Source: Symbiodinium natans (taxonomy: Eukaryota > Sar > Dinophyceae > Suessiales > Symbiodiniaceae). From it: a DNA stretch of 64,000 nt. The notes beneath the pieces are model-generated. The model saw only the letters and a list, made by a program, of their open reading frames with translations. It did no database searches and was not told where the DNA came from. Each line of letters begins with the position of its first letter. Positions within the stretch are counted from its first letter, which is position 1. Location: the NCBI GenBank assembly GCA_905221605.1, contig CAJNDS010000391.1:392930-456929 (forward strand). The letters run 5' to 3'. A program made the position numbers and the translations under genes. Positions 47,745-57,800 of the stretch are shown here, in pieces.

Positions 47745-50700
47745 GCTCTCGCTTCTCATATTTGAGACTAGCATCTCTTGTCTCGGTTCCTGGCTTTCGC
47801 GAGGTTCAGGGTTTAGGGTTTAGGGTTTACGGTTTAGGGAGTTCAGGATGGAAGAGAGCGTCTTTGCTCGCTTTTCGCCAGAGGGCGACTTTGTCATGGC
47901 CGAGTCGATGGGAAAGTTACTCATGTGGCGCACGCTGACGGGGGAAGCGCCTATATCCCCTTGGGATTTATTTTTCATTTTTTTATATAAACCCCCCCAA
48001 GAGTATATTAAGAAAAAAATATTGGTATGAAGGTTCTAAGGGGAGTATAGGTGCATCTCCGCAGTGATGGCACCGAGTGGACGGGGAGCGTTTGCTCCCT
48101 ACAGCCGGGACTGGCGTTGACGCTTATAGGATCTCATGGGTGAATGCTGATTTGGGCGTTTACGAAAATAAGGGACCCCTAATCTAGTCCTCAAAATTGG
48201 ACTTGTCTTATAAGAAGGACCCCAATAAGAGTACCCCTAATATCGTAAGCGCTTAGTTTCATCCCTGAGATCTTACATCGCTAAAAACAGGAGCTCTAAA
48301 CGCGTTTAGGGTTTATATAGGGTTTAGGGTTTAGGGTTTATAGGGTTTAGGGTTTAGGGTTTAGAAGTTTAGTCCCAAGCCAAAAGCAGCCAATCCGAGG
48401 ATCTCCGATGGAGGCATCATGTCAAGAACCCTGGAGCTTTGGGACTATCACTCCGGCACTCGCAAGCAAGCTTGCGGGAAGGAGCGGGGCGATGAAACCA
48501 AGAAGAGGGCGAGAACAAATAAAAAAAGACATGGGGGGTTTCCAAAAATTCGGGGTGCCCTATTTCGGGGGATCCCTTTAAGGGGGTTCCATTCTATTTT
48601 TATGTATAAAACGGGTACCCCTATTTTCTTTCGGAGATGCAGTGCGTTGAGGCACCACAGGGTGTGTCGGGGCTCTGCGCTGCTGCCCGAAACCCTAAAC
48701 CCTAAACCGCAAGGAGGATGGATTGTCCACCGCTTCCTTTTTGCTGTCGCTGTCGGGGAAATGGATCGCGAAATGGCCCGCCTTGGACAAAAGAACGGCT
48801 GAGAGAGCAATACTTGATTATCCTTCCACTGTTGACTTCATTGCCTATCGTATGGCCGTTCATGTTCTAGATAAATGACACAAAGCTCAAGCCCAACCCC
48901 AAACTCGAGAACGAAGCTCATGTCGCCATTTTCAGACACTGCGAGGTACTACAAAGAGCCAATGGTTGTTCTGGAAGTCGGACACGAGGGTAGCGACCAA
49001 AGCTTCTGCGACTCCTACGTGGATCGCGCTGCCTTCTCTCCCGACGAAACAGAGATTGTAGTGTCGCATCTGGGCCCTAAACCCTAAGCCCTAAACCCTA
49101 AACCCTAAACTCAAGCTTTACGTGGCCCACGCAGTCTTACAGTGAATTGTTCACCAGTCAGCCTTTGGCCGCTTGCAAACAGAAGAGCCTGGTGATGTCT
49201 AGTTGCTTCTTGTTCGAGGTTTTCTTCCTGACTCCTAAGCCCTAAACCCTCAACCCTAAACCCAAACCCTAAACCCTAAACCCTAAACCCTAAACCTGCA
49301 GGTACCCCGAGGACATGAGCATAGCGGTCATTCGGCTGTGCGATGGGCTCACGCGCACGACGAAGTTGCCCTTCGCAGCGTGGCTTGGCTCACTTGAGAC
49401 GGGTTTAGGGTTTAAAGGGTTTAGGGTTTAGGGTGATGACTCTGCGACACGTTCGCTTTGCAAAACGCCAGTTACAGTTGTTTTTTCATCGATATCCCGT
49501 CCGAGCCCGCGGTATAGCTATACGACTACCTTAAGAACCCAAAACCTACTTTTTTGTGGGATAGTATTATCAAACCCTGGGATTCTGAGGTAACCTACAA
49601 AAAAGTAGGTTTTGGGTGGCCCGCCTCGGCCGGTGGATGCCATGATGGGCATCTTGAGAAGCAATCATGTGCCGAAGTCTCGACCGCTTGGCACAGCAAG
49701 GCGGCGGGATGGGCGGATGGTCCTTCAGTGAGTGCCAGTGATGCTTTCGAAAAACAGCCGAGTGGCACGTCATGGAGGGCATGTCCGAGCGGGAAAGGAG
49801 CCCTTCATAAAGGCCATTTGAGGTCCGCAGCATCGTTTGGCAATTGCTCTGATTACTCAAATCGCAGGACTTCTGGGATGAAGGTTGAGTCGGTTACAAG
49901 TGTCGGGAGCGGGCCGAGGGTGTGTTGGGAACGGGGGGGGGGGGGGGGGGGCGTGTTGGGAACTGGGCAGGCGTGAGTCAGGAACGCAGGGGGGGTGAGT
50001 CGGGAACAGGGCCCATGTGTACAGCACGCCCGGGGGTTGAGTTGGGAAAGGCTGCCCCCCAGAATTGGGTTCGGAGTGATGACCCTACTCTGCAGGTTTG
50101 TTTTAAGTCCTCTTTCGACGACTTGGAGTTGGGTCTACAGTCTTCTTTTCAGCTTCCAAATGGGAGACTTTATGAGGCGAACACATCCGACGTGTCATGA
50201 ACCCGCACACCAATTCGGCGTGTTGGGGGGCAGCCGTTCCCAACTCAACCGGGGCGTGCTGTACACATGAGCCCTGTTCCCGACTCACCCCCCCTGCGTT
50301 CCCGACTCACGCCTGCCCCGTTCTCAACACGCACCCCCCCCTGTTCTCAACACGCGTGCGCCCAACACTCCCCAGTTGCAACCAACACGACTAACATTCA
50401 GGACTTCTGCTGCATTTTGTCGAACAATCACGAGACAAGAACGACAATATGCCAGCAACCTCCAAAACCAATCCCAAGGTTCAGACGCAACAACACGATG
50501 AAGTGATTCTCATGGCAGTGACAAACGCATGTAGGAATTCTGATAGTGTCCCAGGAACACGCGAATTCACCACAGACACACAATCCTGCTGGGAGGGCTA
50601 TCGGACAGTTTCTCGCCCCGTTTTTGGCCAACCCCCTAGCCGAGCTGGCATCCAATCGGCTGGGTGTCTCAGGGGTGGGAGGCCTTTTGGCCATAGGGAC

Positions 50701-52398
50701 GATCGGTTTGGGTCCCCAAACCCCCATAGAGCCCCAACAGTTTCATCCCGATGAGCTTCATGGGCCTCTCGCCAAGCGCTGGACCCTTGTGCAGACCCCT
50801 TGGCCCTGGGACTGATGCCGCGCCACCCAACCAGACCCATCCTGACCCACTCCGTTTCCAAAACGTGCCATGCCCAATGGCGGCACGTGCAGGAGAGAAT
50901 CCCTAAACCCTAAACCCTAAACCCTAAAAGCATAATTATGGAAACTCGGGCCCCTTTGCGGAAGCTTTTGCACAAACCCAAGGCCTTTTTGGCGGAAACA
51001 TTCGTGGAAACTCCAGCTGAAATATGTTTAAGACCATAGAGCGCGACTGTCTTCTGATGCCAAAAACCAGAGTTTCCACAACAGCGTCGGCAAAAAGAGT
51101 GCCCCCGAGTTTCCGCAAAAAGAAGGCACGGGTTTCCGCAACAAATCCGTGAAACCAAGGCCTGTGCCTCCAAGCTGAGTCTTCTCAACAAGTTTCTACC
51201 AAGAAAAGGGGCTTCAATTTCTGCAAAGAGTGTCCGGATTTCCACACGTTTCCGCGCAAAAAAGGCCTGAGCTTCCGCACAGTGCGCCACAAAAAGGCAT
51301 TGGGTTTCCACAACAAGATTCCGTAAGCCAGCCTGAGAGGCAGCGGCAGCCTCATGTAGGGGCCGTAATAATTTGAATAGTGGGTTAAGAGAGATGAGAA
51401 GTAGTAGAAAAGTATAATCAGAAATTTAAAGTGGCCATGAGGAAAAAGTGCGAGAGACGAACACTTTGGAACGAAACCCTTCCATCCCCTAAACCCCCAG
51501 CTTTGCAAACAGTTGGAAAAAGAGCTCAAACCCGAAACCCTCTTTACCTACAGTTTTACGGCTAAAACGGCGCACGCTTCGGACTGACCAGCTGCTCAGC
51601 CTCAGAGGGCGTTTCTGTAGAAAGTTCACGTGATTTCCTTAGGGTTTAGGTTTTTTTGGGGTTTTTGGGGTTTTTGGGGTTGTTCGGGTTTTTAGGGTTT
51701 TGGTCTTTTAGGGCTGTAGGCCCCAAGCCCTTCGCACGGAAGCTCCGGCCCTCTGTGTTTAGGAACGCCCCAAAGAAAAGATACTCTTCCTCAGAAGGGT
51801 AATATAGGGATGATTATCTTGTGCATTTTTCTGGGGGGTTCTTAGGCCCTCTGAGGGTTGAGGTACTATTGACGCATGGAATGTTTGTGGTTGTGAGCTT
51901 TCCGTTCGTTGTGGACTGCTACTTGTCTTTTACGTATGTCGAGGGCTGAGAAGTCGCAGGGAGGCTGCGTCGGGAGGGGCGCCCTTTGATATGTCGTGCT
52001 CCGTGAGCTTTCGTTCCCCACAAGGTTTGCTTTCGTGCCTTGTTAACTCGTTGTGCATAATTGAAGTGCTGTTTAGTAGTATGCTTTCGCGTACCTCGCT
52101 CGCTTGTAAACCGTGTTGCTACATAGTGACAAATTGTGTCTTCAGGCGTTCTGCTTTATGTACAGAAGGTCTCTGCAACTTGCGCGCCTTACAATGCAGT
52201 GCAGTCAAAGTTGGCTAAGGCCCCACTACTTCACGAGCATTGGGTTCGCAGCCGACGCTTCTGTCATCTTCCTTGCCGTGCCAAACGGCAAGCTCCACCG
52301 CTGGGCTTGCGACACCCTCGAATTGTTGCCAGCGACACCAGATCCACCCAAGGACGGGCTTTCTTTGAGATTCAGCTGCGTTGGGGGTATGGTCACGG
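47416..52398 (+). CDS. WD40-repeat-type gene, many exons, ends uncertain
   Basis: Exon 47416-47571 starts MASESDCQTQAMRLGDGELY and ends YPLP before GGTACG. Later exons carry WD-like strands: FARFSPEGDFVMAESMGKLL with MWRTLTGE (47842-47946), VHLRSDGTEWTGSVCSLQPG (48051-48140), SRTLELWDYHSGTRKQ (48419-48470), YVDRAAFSPDETEIVVSHLG (49010-49073), AVIRLCDGLTRTTKLPFAAW (49324-49390) and FTSIGFAADASVIFLAVPNG plus KLHRWACDTLELLP (52230-52335). WD40 propellers act as scaffolds for protein complexes. Exons 49620-49900 and 50095-50200 are in the gene but unlike WD40. Possible further exon at 52871-52950 (MVHGPCGDGNFYYRSDRAG). Confidence 0.5.
47646..47745 (+). repeat. GTT/TTG trinucleotide microsatellite, about 33 units
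   Basis: Perfect TTG run of about 100 bp in the first intron of the WD40-type gene. Gives pure Leu, Cys or (antisense) Asn frames, none of them real. Confidence 0.95.
47947..48050. mobile_element. Introner, CTATATCCCCTTGG family, GCGC/GTGC direct repeats
   Basis: GAA|GCGC-CTATATCCCCTTGGG at the left and CTAAGGGGAGTATAG|GTGC at the right. Removing it as a GC-AG intron (104 nt) gives TLTGE-VHLRSDG in frame. Relatives at 58219 and 58481. Confidence 0.75.
48153..48258. mobile_element. Introner, GGGCGTTTACGAAAA family
   Basis: GGGCGTTTACGAAAATAAGG and ATATCGTAAGCGCTTA are inverted. Core TCTTATAAGAAGGACCCC is shared with 8040-8168. Confidence 0.75.
48530..48640. mobile_element. Introner, GGGGGGTTTCCAAAAATT family
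   Basis: CATGGGGGGTTTCCAAAAAT and ATTTTCTTTCGGAGATG ends. Inner GGGATCCCTTTAAGGGGGTTCC and GGGTACCCC. Confidence 0.65.
49528..49618. mobile_element. Inverted-repeat element, AACCCAAAACCTACTTTTTTG
   Basis: ACCCAAAACCTACTTTTTTG and CAAAAAAGTAGGTTTTGGGT are perfectly inverted over about 20 bases, with a 50-nt centre. Within the WD40-type gene, probably an intron. Confidence 0.8.
49920..50372. repeat. Long inverted repeat, ~145-bp arms around an exon-like loop
   Basis: Left arm 49920-50065 and right arm 50215-50372 are reverse complements apart from small changes. Examples: CAGGCGTGAGTC..GGAACGCAGGGG against CCCCTGCGTTCCCGACTCACGCCTG, and CATGTGTACAGCACGCCC against GGGCGTGCTGTACACATG. The loop carries an open segment SSFDDLELGLQSSFQLPNGR. 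Confidence 0.85.
50880..51980. other. Stretch with no gene assigned
   Basis: CCCTAAA repeats at 50900-50930. 50940-51320 has a recurring TTTCCGCAA(C/A)AA-like motif. 51630-51720 is a degenerate TTTTTGGGG/TTTAGGG stretch. Minus-strand frames look repetitive, not protein-like. Confidence 0.45.
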
Positions 52399-52483
52399 TG
52401 CGGTGCGTGCGTGTTTCTGATTGTTGTCTTTCTGTCCGTTTTTGACTGGGAGTGCGGCAGTACAACGGCATGCGATCGCATGT

Positions 52484-52602
52484 TTCCGAAATTCGGGGTA
52501 CCCTTTTTGGGGTCCGTATTCTAAGGGGATCCTGCCATTTACTACTTGCGTTATCTTCGGGGCCCCTTAGTTTCGTAAATTCCGAAATGACCGGCAACCC
52601 CC
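52484..52602. mobile_element. Introner-like element, TTTCCGAAATTCGGGG
   Basis: TTTCCGAAATTCGGGGTACC and CCCCTTAGTTTCGTAAATTCCGAAA are near inverted. Confidence 0.55.
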
Positions 52603-52617
52603 AACAGTTTTGAAGTT

Positions 52618-52871
52618 CTCGAGGTCAGATGGTGCTTCTTAACCATTTATAACTGTACTTACAAGTGCACTTACAACCATGTTAGGGCACTTAAGGGGCT
52701 TATAAGTGGGTGATAAGTGCAGTTTATACTTTATTCGTGGTGAATAACCCTAAACCCTAAACCCTAAACCCTAAACCCTAAACCCTAAACCCTAAACCCT
52801 AAACCCTAAACCCTAAACCCTAAACTAAACCCTAAACCCTAAACCAATAAGCACCATGAACCTCCAAGAGG
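52618..52871. mobile_element. TTGGAGGTT-family introner split by a telomere array
   Basis: The left end (TCGAGGTCAGATGGTGCTTC, ACCATTTATAACTGTACTTA) and core GGGCACTTAAGGGGCTTATAAGTGGGT match 41977-42115. The right end AATAAGCACCATGAACCTCCAAG appears only after a CCCTAAA array at 52744-52843, so telomere repeats inserted inside the element. Confidence 0.8.
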
Positions 52872-53689
52872 AGGTCATGGTGCATGGCCCCTGCGGCGAT
52901 GGAAACTTCTACTACCGCAGCGACCGGGCGGGTGACGTGCAGGCAGGTGTACATTATATGGGCATCCAAGGATCCATGTGGGTTTTGAGGGGGTTCGGTT
53001 AGGCACCCCTCTGCAATCGCTTAGGGTTTAGGGTTTAGGGTTTACGGTTTGGCTCCTCAACATCGGACCGCCCTCGGTGTTTTGAGGACTCAAGCAACCC
53101 TGAAGGCCCCCAACCCCATAAACCCTCAGGGAAATTAATCGGGACCTACATAGAAAGGATTTTTTATGGTAATGAATTCTTATTCCCAATCCCTATCTAT
53201 GAACCAAGAACGGAACCTGCAAGGGCCAAGCAGTCCTGAGCCCAGCCCCCTTAGTAACCCTTGGCAACCTGAGTCTGTGCCCAGGTCTTGGACCTGCTCT
53301 GCGGCGCCGTGCACGCCTTTGCATTGCCAAAAGCGTGACAAAAAGGACCAAAAAGGACGGGCGCGCATTGCACGCGAAAGAAGCCCGCTTCGTCTCTCTG
53401 TTCTGGGTTGTGCGAAGGTTTTTGATGGGCACTTCGCAATATAGGGTACCCGATCATTTCCAATAGTGCTCTTATCCGTTTCTGGGGAGCCCCCCCCCCC
53501 TCTTTCCCCATCTTCCCCCCTCCCCCCATCTCCGCCTCTCCCCTCCTCTCCCCCCTCCCACCCCTCTTACTGCCTGGGGGTTTACTTGGAATGGGGTGTT
53601 TTCGGCAACTTCTGGGTGGTTCCATTGAAGTTCCATTGCGATTGTAAGGGGATCCTCTTGGCCATTCTGTTGGGCACCTGAGCGCAAGC

Positions 53690-53940
53690 GCCCGCTTTCG
53701 CTGTGCTGTGACACTCCAAAAGCTTGTGACTCCGCCAGGTGACCATCATGGTGGTGATTTGTGCGGCCCGCTTGTGTTGATCTGAGGCTTGTCTGAAGAG
53801 CCAAGGTGAAGAATGCTTTCTCCCAATGTTCCCGACACTGCATAACACTGCCATACTCCACTGACATGCCCTCCTCGACCTCCTTGAAGTCGCCACTTTG
53901 ACCTAGAATCCGGATCATCTGGGCTCTCAAACTCTGGTTG
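53690..53940 (-). CDS. Minus-strand exon candidate QMIRILGQSGDFKEVEEGMS
   Basis: Minus-strand frame reads MIRILGQSGDFKEVEEGMSV, EYGSVMQCREHWEKAFFTLA, LQTSLRSTQAG, SQAFGV. Residue mix looks coding and no stop occurs for about 250 nt. No family recognised. It would be an independent gene on the opposite strand. Confidence 0.3.
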
Positions 53941-54103
53941 GGTTTAGGGTTTAGGGTTGAGGAGTCCGGATGCAAAAAAAAGGGGCTTAGGGTTTAGGGT
54001 ATAGGGTATAGGGTTTAGGGTTTAGGGTGCAGATCGTCTTTCATCGACTTCTTGCTTGAACACGGGGGCCTCAATACCTGTAGACTTGTGGAGCTGCAGT
54101 GCT

Positions 54104-54227
54104 CCTAGGTAGGATAAGGGGACCCTTAAAGGGGAACCCCTTCTTAACCCTCTTCTGGCTCTCTTAAACAGGCACCTTAGTCAGAGGGTCTATATCCCCA
54201 AGGGTCCCCCTAATCCTATCCCCTAGG
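54104..54227. mobile_element. Inverted-repeat element, CCTAGG family (complete copy)
   Basis: CCTAGGTAGGATAAGGGGAC and AATCCTATCCCCTAGG are inverted, inner GGACCCTT / AAGGGTCC. Same family as 37761-37866. Confidence 0.8.
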
Positions 54228-54853
54228 CAGGTGAAAGCTCTGAAGCCAGACAGAGGGGCCGAGGGCCTAGTTTAGTGCCTGGAGTTCCGCCACTGCCCGG
54301 GTAGCTTCCGAGAAATGTCATCGGATACAACCCTGAACCCTGAACCCTGAACTCTGAACCCTGAACCTGGCCTACACCCCCAAGTCAGTGCGCGGTTGAT
54401 GGAATCCTCTGCTGGCTCAGTCAGTCCGTCGGACTGGGGTGTCCTGGTCACATGCTTGGGGTGGGCAAAGGCCCAATCAACACCCTTCAGGAACTGCCAC
54501 CTAAACCCTAAACCCTAAACCCTAAACTCCAAGATTTCTCCTGTCGGCAATGGCTTGCTGTGTTCCGGGCCGAACCCGACAAACACCTCTGGAGCTCTAC
54601 ACGAGATCGCTACACCGAGCCAGGGATGGCACCGGCGAGGCAGATCGGAGTTTTTTGTTTAATGCTTATGTTTTTTTTTTTTTTTGGGGGGGGGGGGGGG
54701 GGCGGGTGGGTTTCGGGTTTAGGGTTTAGGGCGCCTCTTATATCTTCAGCCCCCTTACATGTCGGGTATGCAAGCACAACTGGAAGGAACACATGTGGCA
54801 GTTTGAGGAGACGCCTGCTTCTAACTCTAAACTCGAAACCTTTCCTTCATGGA

Positions 54854-57800
54854 TCTCAATGGTTGTTTCATGAATGACATCCAGTTCCAGCAGCAGGAGA
54901 TAGAGGTTAGCTGGTGTTCTTGTTTCAGAGTTGGGTTCATGAGATCACAAACCCGAAGCCCTTTGCCCAAGGCCGTTCCCATGTTTTTCCCCATGTACAC
55001 CGTTCCCGCCGACGGCCTTCTAAAGATGACGAAGATCGAGCCGCACGAGGATCTCAAGGCTTAGAATTGAGGGCGGGGATTGTAGGATTTGAGTTGATAG
55101 GGCTTTTGGGGCTTGAGGTCTGAATCTGAAACCTTTAAGCATATTGAGGTTCAGGATTTAGGTGTAGACTCCGTGTGGCTCAAGCCTACGTTGTTCCAGC
55201 GCGACAAATCCCACAGTCTCAGGGCAAAGGGTCAATTTTATCAAAAGAGTGGAAGGGTGATTTGAAGACATTTGTCGTCTTATTGGGTTCGCGGTGATAT
55301 AGGCACCTTCTCAGTACATGACGCGTATTTCCCTTCAGTGCCCTGTCTGCCCAACATCACAAAGCCTATCAGCAGCACTGCAATGTAGCTTGTCTGCCTG
55401 GCGGGTGGCAAAGCAAAACCTTGTTAAACGAGAATTAAGCCCTATGGACCCTACTTGGAGGTTCATGGTAGGTAACCACTTATACCTGTACTTATAACTG
55501 TACTTATAACCATATTAGGGCACTTAAGGGGCTTATCAGTGGGTTGCAAGTGCAGTTCTAAGTGGTCAATATAAGTACCATGAGCCACAAAATGAAGGCC
55601 AAGGGTGACGTTGTGATCTTCGACCGCGACATGGGACATGCAGCTTTTGTTTCACACCAGCGGCTGGGCTTCATCCTATTTTTTTTGGCGGTTTTGGAGT
55701 TTTTAGGCACCCTTCAGGGCCCCCTAAGGCCTGTAGCATCTCGTTCATAGAGGGAAGTGAGTGGAGCTTAGGGTTTCGGCTGCCCTACCAACCATGCGTG
55801 CACTATGCAACGATGTTCACCCCTAAGGGTCCATGTACCTAAATATAAACCTCACACCCTAAACCCCAAACCCTAAACCCCAAACCCTAAACCCTAAACC
55901 CTAAACCCGAAACCTTAGTAGGAACGGGCTCTCTTCCAACTTAAGGTGGTTGACCGAGCATCACCCAGACCCAGATCTCGTGCAGCTACGGGTCTTGCAG
56001 GATGCGCTCAGGAATCTCCTGCACCAGCTGTTCGGATCCAGAGTGGGGCGGTTTAGGGTCTAGGGTTTAGGGTTTAGGGTTTAGGGTTTAGGGTTTAGGG
56101 CCCTTATTCCTTTTTCATAGGGGTGAGGTTCCCTCACGAAACCCCTTTTGAGTGAAAAAAAGTAATGGGTGCCTCCGGGACCTAGGCTGAAATACGTCCC
56201 GCTTGACCCGCTGACCGAAATCTACGTACCCACGGCGAAGTCACTTCCGCTTGGTGACTTCCAGGCTCGGCCTCTGTTTCTATGGTACGACTACTTCTCT
56301 TGCCCGCAGCTGGAGCCTTTGTCATAGTGGGGTAACATTTTTATTAAGGGTACTTCAAACTCAATAAGGAATAGAAGTTCAAATTTGTAATACCATCGGA
56401 ACCACGAACTAGGAGCAGGGGGGCTACGGAATGGAAGGTGGCGGGGGTCAGCTAGCCGATGCCATCGACAGCATCCCAGCTTACATTGCCCGATGCTCTT
56501 ACTTCCTCGGCCTCTGCCCTGCGGCGCGGGATGCGTTGGGAGTACATGTTGTTCCTTCAAGTCCCTTTCTATGCAGCTATAGCAGGCTATATCATTACCT
56601 CAATGACAAAATGACTGAATCAGTTCTTATATCATGGCCAAGGTGATTGACTGCCCTGGTGCCGGCAGGGTGCTGAGCCAATTCAGCTGGTCTCAAAGAG
56701 GTTTCCTGGAAGCCTAAGCAGCCGCTCCAGGTTTTTGGTTGAGGGTTTAGGCTGGGCGTGCAGCATCCGAAGCCGGTTGCAACAGAGGGTTAAGGGTATA
56801 TACGTTAAGTTATCATGGTCGCACCTGCACAAGGTCCAAAGACATAAAGAACAAACGCCAGAAGCCCTTATGAGGGATGAACCCTCACACCCCATATCGC
56901 TCATGCATGACCCTAAACCCTGAACCCTAAACCCTACACCCTAAGCCCTACACCCTAAACCCTACACCCTAAACCCTAAACCCTACACCCTAAACCCCAA
57001 ACCCTAAACCCTCCAGCGAAGGTTGGTGTCGCGTTGAACGAGTACTTCGGGAGCTTTCCCAGGATGGCACCTGGATTCTCATCAAGAGCGACCCGGGTCA
57101 CACTTGGAAAGTCGACAATTCCTGCCTGGGACCCTATTTACCTACGGTCTATGGGTTATACCTACTAATTATAAGGGTAGCTGCTACTAAACTGTAGGTA
57201 AGTAGAGTCATAGACTCCCAAGTGCACTATCTAATCACCGCTGATGAACCTTGGAAGAAGCGTCCGCGTGCATGGTGTTCAGGTCAATTACCAAGTTTGA
57301 GGTGAGCAAAAGAAGTTTAGGGTTTAGGATCTAGGGTACTGGGCAGATGCCAATATGGGATTTACCAGGGCGCTATCCCCAGCTTGCGGGTTTATTTCCA
57401 CGTGCGGCTTTGCTTTCTTGATGTTGTGTTCTGCTACAGTCCGCCTTGCTGCGTGAGGGCTGTCAGTGGGTACTGGTTTGTCGAACTTGCACAGTGTGAC
57501 TAGAGTAACTAGATTCTGGATGACAACAGCAGTCGAAAAGGGGACCAACCCTAAATATAAACCCTAAACCCTAAACCCTAAACCCTAAACCCTAAACCCT
57601 GCTGGCAGACAAGGCGACGTCTCCTTCGAGCTGGTTGGTACAGCGCTGGCCTTCGTTAGCGGGTCAGCTGGCGAAGGGGAATTCACGGTGGCGAAGGATC
57701 GTGGGAAGCTTGCTGCAGTGCCTGGGCTCGTCAATAGGGCCACGTTTTCCATGGGGTTTGCAGGAGCAGGCGTTCGGGCGCGGGGTTTGACATGAGAGCG

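Noticed and set aside
47559-47938. Poly-Asn, poly-Leu or poly-Cys proteins
   Set aside because: Pure translation of the TTG repeat in an intron.
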